Below, in pieces: positions 36,608-47,549 of a DNA stretch of 64,000 nt (the stretch's first letter is position 1; each line of letters begins with the position of its first letter). The stretch covers positions 62,001 through 126,000 of the forward strand of contig CAWGTB010000005.1 of NCBI GenBank assembly GCA_963825405.1. The letters run 5' to 3'. The notes beneath the pieces are model-generated. The model saw only the letters and a program-made list of their open reading frames with translations. It was not told the DNA's origin and ran no database searches. Made by a program: the position numbers and the translations under genes. The DNA comes from JACPNO01 sp963825405. Lineage in GTDB: Bacteria > Acidobacteriota > Terriglobia > Bryobacterales > Bryobacteraceae.

Positions 36608-38203
36608 TCAATGGCGGGTGCGCCGCTGATGAGTGGAGGGGATTCTCATATCCTCGCGGTACTTGGCTACCGTACGCCGCGTGACATTGATCCCTTCGGA
36701 TTCAAGCATGGCGGTGATTTGCTCGTCGGTGAGCGGGTGCGCGCTGTCCTCCTCTTCAATCATCTTTTTCACTTTGCGCTTCAGCAGCAGCAGGGGAGTC
36801 GCGCCGCCGGAGGGACCTTGCACGGCTTCGGAAAAGAAATACCGCAGTTCGAAAACACCCTGCGGGGTGTGAACATACTTGTTGGCCACGGCGCGGCTGA
36901 CGGTGGAGGGATGCACGCCCACTTCCTCCGCCACATCTTTGATCATCATGGGCCGCAGCTGGTCTAAGCCGTGCGCCAGAAATTCACCCTGGCGCCGCAC
37001 GATCGCTTCGCAAACTTTGAGGATGGTCTGCTTGCGCTGCTCGATATTCTTCATCAACTGAATCGCCGAGGTGTAGCGCTCGCGGACGTAGTCGCGAACC
37101 TCTTTAGTCGCGCCGTTGTCGCGGTCCAGCATGCGGCGGTACTGGGCGTTTAGCCGCAGCGTCGGCACTTCCTCGTCGTTCATTTGAATCAGAAAATGAT
37201 CGCCATCTTTAGAGAAATAAACATCCGGCTCAACCGGACGCGCGCCAGGTCCCGAGTAGCGCAGGCCGGGCCGCGGATTCAGCCGGCGAATGGCTTTGAC
37301 GGCGATTTCGATATGTTCCGGCGGACGGCCCAGAACCTTCGCCAGTTCGCGGAACTGACGGGTCTCCATCAGTTTCAGGTGATTGGAGACGATCTGCCAG
37401 GCCACACCGCCGCGCCCGTTATGGCTCTCGATCTGCAACAGGAGGCATTCGCGTAGATCCCTTGCGCCCACGCCCGCGGGCTCGAGCGTTTGGACCACAC
37501 GCAGCGCCGCCTCCACATCTTCCAGGCGGTGCTGGCCCATCACGGCAATCTCTTCGAGCGGCGCTGTCAGGTAGCCGTCCTCATCCAGATTGCCGATAAT
37601 CGATTCCGCCGCCTCGCGCACGCCGCTTGCCAGCACGCTGACGCTCAACTGCGAGTGCAGGTGGTCGGTCAGCGTCAAAGGAGCGGTGAGGAAACTTTCG
37701 AAAGACGGCCTTTCGGGGCTTTCGGCCGCCGGACTCTTGTAGCCGGGATCCAGGTAATCGTCAAAGAACGAGCCGAAATCGATTTCGTTGAACGGATCAG
37801 TGACCGCCGCGGGCTCGACCGCTTCCACCGCCGCCGCTTCCACGTGTTCGCCGGGCTCTCCGGATTCGCCGCCTTCGGTATACAAGTTCGGATTGAGCGA
37901 AAACTCGCCGGAAATCCCGTCACTCTGATTGCCATCCACCATGGCGGCTTCCAGGATGGGCTGATCGGCGGGATCGGAAACGCGCTCCGATTCGAGTAGC
38001 GGCTGCAGTTCCTCGGGCGTGATCTCTTCGATGGACTCGTCGGAAGATTCTTCCAGGACCGGATTGTCCACGATCTCCTGGTTGATCATCTCCTTCAGCT
38101 CCAGGCGATTTAGCTGGAGGACGGTGACCATTTGCACCAGGCCAGGCGTGAGGATCTGCTTCTGCGAGACCTTCAACTGGAGTCTGGGCGATAGAATGCT
38201 CAT
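36608..38203 (-). CDS. rpoN: RNA polymerase sigma-54 factor
   Basis: 531 residues with all three regions: Gln-rich region I (SPRLQLKVSQKQILTPGLVQ), acidic region II (about residues 60-150), core-binding region and the C-terminal DNA-binding part with the helix-turn-helix (EVGVHPSTVSRAVANKYVHT) and RpoN box (RRTVAKYREDMRIPST). Heads the rpoN-hpf-rapZ block. Sigma-54 requires an AAA+ activator, none of which is in this window. Confidence 0.96.
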   Translation of the reverse strand: MSILSPRLQLKVSQKQILTPGLVQMVTVLQLNRLELKEMINQEIVDNPVLEESSDESIEEITPEELQPLLESERVSDPADQPILEAAMVDGNQSDGISGEFSLNPNLYTEGGESGEPGEHVEAAAVEAVEPAAVTDPFNEIDFGSFFDDYLDPGYKSPAAESPERPSFESFLTAPLTLTDHLHSQLSVSVLASGVREAAESIIGNLDEDGYLTAPLEEIAVMGQHRLEDVEAALRVVQTLEPAGVGARDLRECLLLQIESHNGRGGVAWQIVSNHLKLMETRQFRELAKVLGRPPEHIEIAVKAIRRLNPRPGLRYSGPGARPVEPDVYFSKDGDHFLIQMNDEEVPTLRLNAQYRRMLDRDNGATKEVRDYVRERYTSAIQLMKNIEQRKQTILKVCEAIVRRQGEFLAHGLDQLRPMMIKDVAEEVGVHPSTVSRAVANKYVHTPQGVFELRYFFSEAVQGPSGGATPLLLLKRKVKKMIEEEDSAHPLTDEQITAMLESEGINVTRRTVAKYREDMRIPSTHQRRTRH

Positions 38204-38505
38204 TCCTTTTCCATGATATCAAAAGGCCGCTTCCAGGCAACCCCGCGTTCTCTCGATTTAAGGCGCGACTTATTGCCACGGAAGCTCTGCCAGGGTAGGA
38301 AGGTCACACAGCTGCAATAATTGCGCACTTTACAGCTTGTAAGCGCAGGGATGAGATACACTTACAGGACTTGCGCGCAGATGCTGAACAAATGTGCACT
38401 CTGTTAAATAAGCGTTACAGAACGTACTGTTCGGCACACAGCCACAATAATTTCCACAGGTTTTTCAACATCTATGGTTGAAAACCCCACGCGAGGCATA
38501 CGCCG
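38204..38505. other. Divergent intergenic region between rpoN and the symporter gene
   Basis: 302 bp with no gene. It must hold the promoters of both divergent units, but I see no convincing -35/-10 pair. It is AT-richer than its flanks and contains the inverted repeat at 38462-38484 and a TTTCCACAGG resembling a weak DnaA box. Confidence 0.5.
38462..38484. promoter_or_regulatory. Inverted repeat before the symporter start
   Basis: TTTTCAAC-ATCTATG-GTTGAAAA is a perfect 8-bp dyad ending 21 bases before the GTG start at 38506. It may be an operator or an RNA hairpin that affects translation of the symporter. Only the dyad itself is seen. Confidence 0.45.
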
Positions 38506-40286
<1,781 letters not shown>

Positions 40287-40302
40287 CGTAAACTGCGAAT
40301 CG

Positions 40303-40834
40303 ATGCGGAAACTGTGCAGCATTCTTCCTCGTGCTTGCAGCGGCTTTCGCCCAGCAAAAGGAAGAAGAGAAACTTGCGCCGTACTTCCCGACCCCGGAAA
40401 CCATCGTCGTCAAAATGCTGCAGCTCGGCGAGCTCAAGGCCGGCGAGAAAATGTTCGACCTGGGCTCCGGCGATGGCCGCATCGTGATCCTCGCCGCCCA
40501 AAAATTCAAGGCGGATTCCACCGGCGTCGAGCTCGACAAAGATCTCTACCAGCAGAGCATGGAAAAGATCGCCAAGCTGGGCTTGCAAAATCTGGCGCGC
40601 ATCATCCACGGCGATATTTTCCAGCAGGATTACAGCTCCGCCGACCTGCTCACCGTCTATCTGCTGCCGATTTCCAACGACAAGATCCGCCCCATGCTGG
40701 AAAAGCAGCTCAAAAAGGGCACTCGCATCGTCTCCCACGATTTTCCGTTCAAGGATTGGAAGGCCGCCAAGGAAGTTTCCATCGACGATGACGGCGAAGG
40801 CCGGAGCCACACGCTTTTTCTGTACCGTCGATGA
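40303..40834 (+). CDS. Exported class I SAM-dependent methyltransferase (frameshifted in signal peptide)
   Basis: About 176 residues once joined: a probable signal peptide starting MRKLCSIL at 40303, interrupted by one extra base near 40323-40326, then LVLAAAFAQQ. The domain has YFPTPETIVVKMLQLGEL, SAM motif MFDLGSGDGRIVILAAQKF and STGVELDKDLYQQSM, as in small DOT1-like/class I methyltransferases of bacteria. Without the repair a GTG start at 40331 would be used. Overlaps the next gene by 4 bases. An extracytoplasmic SAM methyltransferase would lack cofactor, so the N-terminus may instead be an anchor. Confidence 0.72.
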
Positions 40835-41836
40835 AGCGTGGCCTGTTCTGGCTCGCCCTGCTGCTCACCGGCTGTGGCCGGTATGCCGATTTCACTCTGC
40901 CGCGATTGCCGCCGGCCGCTCCCGTGCGCTTCGAATGGGCCGCAACCGCCGCGCCGGTAATTCCGCAAGGGCCCGCGGGCGCGTGGGATTCGCACGATGC
41001 CTTGAATCCCTCAGTAGTCTTAGCGCGCGGAACGTATTACAACTTTTACTCCGGCTTTGACGGCAAGACCTGGCACACCGGCCTCGCCACGTCCCCTGAC
41101 GGCACCAGTTGGCACAAGGAAGGCAAAGTGCTGTCTCCCGATCCCAGCACATGGGAGGGCGAGTACATCGCCGCCAATGGATCCGCGGTGCACGTGGGCG
41201 CAGAATTTTTGTACTGGTATCACGCCGGACCGCGGGAGAGGCCGCGCATCGGCCTCGCGCGCTCGAGCGACGGCCGCGCCTGGCAAAAACATCCGCACGC
41301 CGGTGCTGGAAGCGGGCCCTCGCGGCAGCTGGGACGAGCGCGGTGTCGCCGATCCCTACGTGATCCAAGTTGCCGGCACGTACTACCTGTACTATCTCGG
41401 CCAGGACCGCGCCCGCCAACAGCGCATCGGCGTCGCGCGCTCGCCAGACGGCATCCGCTGGGAAAAGCTGCGCGTCAATCCAGTTTTGGAGCTCGGCGAA
41501 ACCGGCGCATTCGATGAAGATGCGTTAGGCGAGCCCGCGGTCTGGATGTCCCACGGGTCGTACTGGATGCTCTACACCGGCCGCGACCGCACCGGCATTC
41601 GCCGCCTGGGCCTGGCACAATCTTCGGACGGCGTCGCCTGGAAACGCCAGCCCGCCGTATTCGCCGGCCGTGAAAACTGGGATAGCAAAGTGTTGTGCGA
41701 TCCCACCGTCGAAGTAACGCCCCAAGGCATTCGCGTGTGGTTCGGCGGCGGCGACGTGACATCGCCCGACGAAAATCTGCACGGGCAGATCGGCCTCGCA
41801 ATCCTGCGTCCGGTTGATGCTACGCTGGCCAAGTGA
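40831..41836 (+). CDS. Lipoprotein with five-bladed beta-propeller glycosidase-like fold (frameshifted)
   Basis: About 335 residues once joined. A lipoprotein-type signal (MKRGLFWLALLLTGC, Cys15) precedes repeated motifs of the GH43/GH32/GH130 style propeller: NPSVVLARGTYYNFYSGFDG, YIAANGSAVHVGAEFLYWYH, DPYVIQVAGTYYLYYLGQD, EPAVWMSHGSYWMLYTGRDR and CDPTVEVTPQGIRVWFGGGD. One extra A in the run 41285-41289 breaks the frame. Possible role: glycoside hydrolase or phosphorylase on the cell surface. Stop overlaps the bshA start as GTGA. Confidence 0.75.
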
Positions 41837-42960
41837 AAGTCGGCATCACGTGTTACCCGACGTACGGAGGCAGCGGCATCGTCGCCACTGAGCTAGGCCT
41901 GGAACTGGCCACGCGCGGCCACGAAGTCCACTTCATCACTTACGCGAATCCCATTCGCCTCGATCCCGGCCTGCCGCGCATTCATTATCACGAGGTCGAA
42001 GTTTCCAATTACCCGCTGTTCCAGTACCCGCCGTATTGCCTGGCGTTAGCCTCGCGCATGGCGGAAGTGGCAGAGAGCTATTCGCTCGATCTGCTGCACG
42101 TACATTACGCCATCCCGCACTCGATTTCCGCGATGCTGGCCCAGCAAATGCTCGCCGTCCGCCGCTCGCTGCCGTTCGTCACCACCCTGCACGGCACCGA
42201 TATCACCCTGGTCGGCATGGACCGTTCGTATTTTCCGATCACCAAATTTTCCATCGAGAAATCCGACGGCATCACCTCCATCAGCGATTACCTGCGCCAG
42301 CGCACAGTCGAAGTTTTCGGCGTCGCCAATGAAATTCGCGTGATCAATAATTTCGTCAACTGCGATCTTTATAAGCCCGATCCGGACCATACGAATGCAT
42401 CCCGCTACGCCCCGGCGGGCGAGAAACTGCTCATCCATCTCTCCAATTTCCGCCCGGTGAAGCGCGTGCTGGATTGCATCCACATCCTGGCCCGCGTGCG
42501 CCGCCATGCGCCCGCGCATTTGCTGATGGTAGGCGACGGCCCAGATCGCGGCCCCGCGGAATATCTCGCTCGCGAGCTGGGCGTGGACCGCCACGTGAGC
42601 TTTCTCGGCAAGCAGGATCACGTCGAACGTTTGATTCCCGTGGCGCACGCGCTGCTGATGCCAAGCGAAATGGAAGCCTTCGGATTAGCCGCGCTCGAAG
42701 CTATGGCCTGCGGCGTGCCGCCGGTGGGCACGGCGGTGGGCGGCGTTCCGGAATTGATCACGGCAGGTTTAGACGGCTTCGTCGAGCCCGTCGCCGATCT
42801 GGAAGCGCAATCCGCGCGCGTGATTGAACTGCTGACCGACGACACGCTGCATGCCCGCATGGCAGCCGCAGCGCGTCGCAGCGCAGTCGAACGCTTCGCC
42901 ACCGAGCGCATCATCCCGCAATACGAGCAGTACTACCGCGACGTGTGTGCAGCGCGATAA
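41833..42960 (+). CDS. bshA: N-acetyl-alpha-D-glucosaminyl L-malate synthase
   Basis: First enzyme of bacillithiol synthesis, joining UDP-GlcNAc and L-malate. 375-residue GT-B (GT4) protein; the start VKVGITCYPTYGGSGIVATE and the segment HVHYAIPHSISAMLAQQML are diagnostic of BshA. The UDP-sugar domain has HLSNFRPVKRVLDCIHILAR and SEMEAFGLAALEAMACGVPP. GTG start overlaps the stop of the previous gene. bshB and bshC are not in the window. Intact despite broken neighbours. Confidence 0.93.
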   Translation: MKVGITCYPTYGGSGIVATELGLELATRGHEVHFITYANPIRLDPGLPRIHYHEVEVSNYPLFQYPPYCLALASRMAEVAESYSLDLLHVHYAIPHSISAMLAQQMLAVRRSLPFVTTLHGTDITLVGMDRSYFPITKFSIEKSDGITSISDYLRQRTVEVFGVANEIRVINNFVNCDLYKPDPDHTNASRYAPAGEKLLIHLSNFRPVKRVLDCIHILARVRRHAPAHLLMVGDGPDRGPAEYLARELGVDRHVSFLGKQDHVERLIPVAHALLMPSEMEAFGLAALEAMACGVPPVGTAVGGVPELITAGLDGFVEPVADLEAQSARVIELLTDDTLHARMAAAARRSAVERFATERIIPQYEQYYRDVCAAR

Positions 42961-43100
42961 CTATCGCGCCACGCTCGCCATCCAGTCGCGCAGCGTTTGT
43001 TCGTTCTGACACCCGGCCGCGCTCTTGTGAATTTTGCCGTCCGCGCCGATGAGTACCAGCTTCGGCACGCCGGACACGCGATACCGCTGGGAATGCCGGC
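42961..43100 (-). pseudogene. Thioredoxin-like C-terminal remnant
   Basis: About 45 codons encode VSGVPKLVLIGADGKIHKSA followed by AGCQNEQTLRDWMASVAR, the cis-Pro strand and C-terminal helix of a TlpA/ResA-type thioredoxin. The N-terminal half with the CxxC site is absent: only about 90 bp remain before the neighbouring gene and none of their frames supplies it. Probably a deletion remnant; a frame error alone would not remove the active site. Confidence 0.65.
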
Positions 43101-43190
43101 GATACCTGCACTGCCTCTGCGCTCGATGCCTAAGTCGTAACATGCCGCAGGGGCCGCGCTCTATATGCCCTTCGTTAACTGCGGCCCTTC

Positions 43191-45488
43191 TTAAGGCAGC
43201 GCAAACGTAAACAGCGCCGACGTCGACGATATCGCGATGTACTGTTTGCCATCCACCGCGTAAGAAATCGGCGCGGTCATGATATCGCCACCGGTTTGAT
43301 AGTGCCAAAGCAGTTTGCCCGTAAGTGCGTCGAGCGCGATCAGGTATCCGTCCTTCGTCGTGGCAAACACCACGCCGCCCGCCGTGCCCAGCAGCCCAGC
43401 CGCTGCCGATCCGGTTTGCACAGGGAAATTCCAGCGCATGTCGCCAGTGCGCGGGTCAATCGCCCGAATCGCTCCAGGGAAACCAATTTTTGGATCCAGT
43501 TCCTGGCTGCCTCCCGAATATCCCTCACCCGGCTTGGGCGGACGTGTCTCGCGCACGTAAGTTGCGCAAGCCTCCATCACCGGAATGTAGAACAGGCCGG
43601 TCTTCGAATCGTAGGAAGGCGCCGCCCAGTTGGTCCCGCCCGAGGCGTCCGGACACACGTAGCTGCCTTCAGGCGTCGGATCGCTATTGGCCACCAGAAT
43701 CGGCCGGCCCTTGTCGTCGAGGCCTTTGGCCCAGGTCTGGCGCGCGAACGGTTTGCCGAAGATGAACTCGCCCGTCTCGCGATCCAGCGCGTAAAAGAAC
43801 GCGTTGCGATTAGCCTGGATGAGCAGCTTACGCATGCGCCCGCGCACCTCGGCGTCGATCAGCACCGGAGTTTCGTTTGCATCCCAATCGTGCGTGTCGT
43901 GCGGCGTGAATTGGAAATACCACTTGAGCCTTCCCGTCGACGGATCGAGCGCCAGCACGCTGCACGTGTACAAGTTGTCGCCCTGGCGCACCGTCCCGTC
44001 GAAATCCGGACCGGGATTTCCGGTAGTCCAGAAAAGCGTGTCGGTCGCGACGTCGTACGTGCCCGTCATCCAGGTGGGCCCGCCGCCGTAATTGGCGGAA
44101 TCTCCGGACCAGCTTGCGCGCGCCGGATCGCCCGGCTGCGCAATCGAGTGCACGCGCCATAGCCGCTTGCCGGTCGCGGCATCGTAGGCGTCGATGAACC
44201 CGGTGAGCGCGCATTCACCCGACGTCACGCCAACGATGATCTTGCCATCGAGCGCCAGCGGCGCGTGCGTGATGGAAAAGCCCTTTTGGTAATCGTCCAC
44301 CGTCACGTCCCAGATGACACTGCCCGTCTTGGCATCGAGCGAAACCAAATGGGTGTCGAGCGTGGCCATGTACAAGCGGTCACCCAAAATCCCAAATCCG
44401 CGATTGGTCATGACGGTGCAGTGGCTCGCGACATTCGGCAGACGGCGCGTGTACCGCCACACGGTTCTGCCGTTGCGGGCATCCAAAGCAGCAGCGTTGT
44501 TTTGCGGCCCGGTGACGAACATGAGCCCATCGACCACCAGAGGACTGGTCTCGACAGTGCCAGCGCCGAATTGAAACGCCCACTGCGAGGCCAGCGTGGC
44601 CACGTTAGCGGGCGTGATAGAGCTCAGCCGGCTGTAGCGCGAGCCTTCGAAATCGCCGAAGTAAGTCAGCCAGTTCTGCGGCTCGCGCGCTGGATTCTTC
44701 AGGCGATCAAAGGAAATGTTGAGATCCGCGGCAGGCCGCCATTCGCTCGGCGAAGTGGGCGGCGGCTGTCGCAGAAACGCGACCAAGTCATCTAGACGCG
44801 CCGCCTCGAACTTACCAGCAGGCATCAGCGAATGGTGCGTCGGCGTAATCTTGACAAGATCCTTCTTAGAGAGCAGGTGCAGCTTTTCCTGTGCATCCAT
44901 CACCTGCACGGAAAACGTGTCTTCGTTCTTCGCTACGCCGCGTAGAGTCTTGCCATCGCGAAACTCAATCTCAACAGTCTCGTATCCGGGCGCAATCGCA
45001 GCGTCGGGCTCGAGAATCGCCTTGCGCAATTCGGCAGGCTTGCGGCTCTCGGCAATGCCGGTGAGATCAGGACCCAGCCGCCCACCGCGCCCCCCGACCA
45101 TGTGGCAGTGCGCGCACCCCGCCGCGCCGTAGAACAAATCGCGGCCGCTTACAGGATTGCCCTTGATCGCTTCCTCGGTCGAAGCGCCGCGCAGCGATCG
45201 CAAGAAAACAACAATGTTGCGCGCTTCATCGTCGGAAAGCGGAAAAGGCGGCATCTGCGTGCCCGCGATTCCTTTGAGAATGTTGCGCTGAATTTCCGGA
45301 TCGGTCGCGCCCCATTTCCAGTTGCCGGTGGTGAGGTCAGAGCCGCGCCCACCCTTGCCATTCGCGCCATGACATCCGCTGCACGATTTCAGGTACAGCG
45401 TGCGCCCTACGGCGGGGTCAGTCGAATGTTCAGCCTGGGGAGCAGCAGCAAGCGTAAACGCCGCGAACAAAAACAACGTCGTCCTCAT
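43191..45488 (-). CDS. Diheme quinoprotein: two cytochrome c domains fused to a PQQ-dehydrogenase-type propeller
   Basis: 765-residue exported protein. After a signal peptide (MRTTLFLFAAFTLAAAPQA) come two c-type heme domains, CSGCH (36-40) and CAHCH (125-129), and then an eight-bladed PQQ alcohol/glucose dehydrogenase-like propeller with repeated W-motif blades (NGRTVWRYTRRL, TGSVIWDVTVDD, TGRLKWYFQFTPHDTHDWDA, TGKLLWHYQTGG). It could pass electrons from alcohol oxidation to its own hemes. Some acidobacterial relatives are thought to lack PQQ; no PQQ synthesis genes are visible. The vicinal disulfide Cys pair of methanol dehydrogenases is not evident. Confidence 0.87.
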   Translation of the reverse strand: MRTTLFLFAAFTLAAAPQAEHSTDPAVGRTLYLKSCSGCHGANGKGGRGSDLTTGNWKWGATDPEIQRNILKGIAGTQMPPFPLSDDEARNIVVFLRSLRGASTEEAIKGNPVSGRDLFYGAAGCAHCHMVGGRGGRLGPDLTGIAESRKPAELRKAILEPDAAIAPGYETVEIEFRDGKTLRGVAKNEDTFSVQVMDAQEKLHLLSKKDLVKITPTHHSLMPAGKFEAARLDDLVAFLRQPPPTSPSEWRPAADLNISFDRLKNPAREPQNWLTYFGDFEGSRYSRLSSITPANVATLASQWAFQFGAGTVETSPLVVDGLMFVTGPQNNAAALDARNGRTVWRYTRRLPNVASHCTVMTNRGFGILGDRLYMATLDTHLVSLDAKTGSVIWDVTVDDYQKGFSITHAPLALDGKIIVGVTSGECALTGFIDAYDAATGKRLWRVHSIAQPGDPARASWSGDSANYGGGPTWMTGTYDVATDTLFWTTGNPGPDFDGTVRQGDNLYTCSVLALDPSTGRLKWYFQFTPHDTHDWDANETPVLIDAEVRGRMRKLLIQANRNAFFYALDRETGEFIFGKPFARQTWAKGLDDKGRPILVANSDPTPEGSYVCPDASGGTNWAAPSYDSKTGLFYIPVMEACATYVRETRPPKPGEGYSGGSQELDPKIGFPGAIRAIDPRTGDMRWNFPVQTGSAAAGLLGTAGGVVFATTKDGYLIALDALTGKLLWHYQTGGDIMTAPISYAVDGKQYIAISSTSALFTFALP

Positions 45489-45512
45489 TGGCGGTAATTA
45501 TACTGCGGAGAA

Positions 45513-46633
45513 CTACACTAAAACCGTAAATGTCGATTCCGTGCGCGTCACCGGCCGGTACAGCGTATCCCGCTCCACCGGCTCGCGCCCCGCTTTGCGG
45601 ATCAAGCTGCAGCAACTCGCCGCGCCGCATCGATTGGCTAGTAGTCGCGCCGGCATCGTGGTAAATTTTCTCCTCGACCACCGTGCCGTCGATATCGTTC
45701 GCCCCGAAACGCAGCGCGATCTGCGCGATCCGCGGCGTCATCATGATCCAGTACGCCTTGATGTGCGGAATGTTGTCCAGCATCAGCCGCGCGATCGCGA
45801 TGTTCTTGATGTCCAGAAAGCCGGTGGTCTTCGGGATGTGATGCAGCGCCGTGTTGTCGGGATGAAACGCCAGCGGAATGAAAGTCACGAAGCCGTGCGT
45901 CTCGTCCTGCAGCTCGCGCAGCTTGACCAAATGATCGACGCGGTCCTCTTCGTTCTCGATGTGGCCGTAGAGCATGGTGCAGTTCGAGTGCAGCCCGAGC
46001 TGATGCGCGGTGCGCGCCGTGTCCAGCCATTCCTCGCCGGTGATCTTGTGATCGCAGATGATGCGCCGCACCCGCTCGCAGAAAATCTCCGCGCCGCCGC
46101 CGGGCAGCGAATCCATACCGGCGTCGCGCAACCGCTCCAGCACTTCGCGCGTCGAAATTTTCTCGCGCTGCGCGAAGTATCCGATCTCGACCATCGTGAA
46201 CGCCTTCAGATGCACCTGCGGAAAGCGCTCTTTCAGGCCGCGCAGCATCTGGCAGATACCAGTCGAGCGTCAGCTCCGGATGCAGTCCGCCCACGATGTG
46301 AAATTCGGTGATCGCTTCGCTCCAGCCCTCGCCCGCGACATCCCAGACCTGCTCGAGCGACATCGTGTAGGACTTGGGATCCTTGGCGCGCTTGCCGAAC
46401 GCGCACAGCCGGCAACTGGCCACGCAAACGTCGGTCGGATTGATATGGCGGTTCACGTTGAAGTACGTGACGTCGCCATGCATCCGCTCGCGCACGAGGT
46501 TGGCCATGTAGCCGAGCGCCAGGATGTCGGACGAGCGGTAAAGCGCCAGGCCGTCGTCGTAAGACAGGCGCTCGCCCGCCTCCACTTTCTCGCGGATTGG
46601 CTTCAGCCGGCGGTCTTCAACGTGGACTTCCAT
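45513..46633 (-). CDS. mqnE: Aminofutalosine synthase (radical SAM), frameshifted
   Basis: Radical SAM enzyme of the futalosine menaquinone pathway, about 373 residues once joined. The cluster motif is CVASCRLC (CxxxCxxC) after NVNRHINPTDV; further motifs are EFHIVGGLHPELTLDWYL, GGGAEIFCERVRRIICDHKI and HSNCTMLYGHIENEEDRVDH. Extra bases at 46251-46252 (CTGCCAG for CTGCAG) and near 45604-45605 break it; length 1121 nt fits two extra bases. The start ATG at 46633 overlaps the upstream UbiA gene by 31 bases. Two-gene operon with that prenyltransferase. Confidence 0.9.
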
Positions 46634-47507
46634 ATCACCAGCAGCACGTCGGCTGCCCAGAACACGAAGAATAGCACGCTGACCTAGCCATTCATGGTGA
46701 AGAAGGCCGCATTGACGCGGGAGAGGTCGTCGGCTTTCACCAGGCCGTGCTCGTAAATCAGAAGCCGCGCGACCGCCGCGACTCCCGCCAGGCTCAGCAG
46801 CCCCAGCTGCAGCTGCCAGACCAGCAGCCAGCAGGCAGGCGATCATCAGCACGTGCAGGCAGCGCGCAATCCGCAGCGCGCCGGCAATCCCCAGCCGCCT
46901 CGGCAGGCTGAAAAGCTGCGGCATCGCAATCGAATTCGTAATCCTGGCAGGAGTAGATGATGTCGAAGCCGGCGGTCCAGAACGTGACGGCGGCGGTGAG
47001 CCAGAGGATGCGCGGATCGAGCGATCCGCGCACCGCGATCCACGCGGCGGCCGGCGCGATGCCCAGCGCGAATCCGAGCACCAGGTGCGAAAACGAAGTG
47101 AATCGCTTGGTGAACGAATAGAAGAACACGATCGCCAGCGCGAGCGGCGCCAGACGGAAGCAGAGCGGATTCAGCTCCCGCGCCGCCAGCAGAAAGACCA
47201 GCGCTCGAGACCGCGACGAAGCCCCAGCCGAACGCCGCGAAAGCAGGCCCGCCGGAATGTGGCGCATGCTCGTGCGCGGATTGCGGCCATCGATTTCGGC
47301 GTCCACCAGGCGGTTGAACGCCATGGCCGCCGAACGCGCGCCCACCATCGCCACCACGATCCAAAGCAGCTTGATCCAAATCTCGCGCACCGTGCACGCC
47401 GCCCTCGCGAAACGCCAGCAGCGCCGCGTCAGCGCGAAGGGAAGCGCGAAGACGGAGTGCTCGAACTTGATCATCTCGAGCGTCAGACGCACTCGTTTCC
47501 AAAACAT
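46603..47507 (-). CDS. UbiA-family prenyltransferase, probably MqnP (multiply broken)
   Basis: Membrane prenyltransferase of about 300 residues once joined. Prenyl-diphosphate-binding aspartates are in FNRLVDAEIDGRNPRT (N-D-x-x-D type) and DIIYSCQDYEFD; FEHSVFALPFALT and FFYSFTKRFTSFSHLVLG are family segments. Six phase changes (near 47440, 47410, 47240, 47200, 46915, 46830; about four extra, two missing) and an in-frame TAG at 46684-46686 inside FTMNG-VSVLFFVFWA, where a Tyr is expected, interrupt it. Adjacency to mqnE suggests MqnP, prenylating dihydroxynaphthoate, rather than UbiA proper. Confidence 0.8.
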
Positions 47508-47549
47508 AGCTGTGCAACGATGGGAGGAAAGAAGCTACCATTTTAGCTC

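Noticed and set aside
38440..38490. Possible replication origin: TTTCCACAGG and the ACAACA/TTGAAAA repeats resemble DnaA-box regions.
   Set aside because: Only one weak box, and no dnaA, dnaN, gidA or parAB nearby; the flanking genes are rpoN and a symporter.
42911..43308. A 115-codon minus-strand gene spanning the thioredoxin remnant and the end of the quinoprotein.
   Set aside because: The upstream part is the quinoprotein gene in another frame; only the last 45 codons have family similarity.
45400..46311. Long plus-strand frame of about 300 codons antisense to mqnE.
   Set aside because: It is the antisense of conserved mqnE coding sequence, with no ribosome site and a composition typical of shadow frames in GC-rich DNA.
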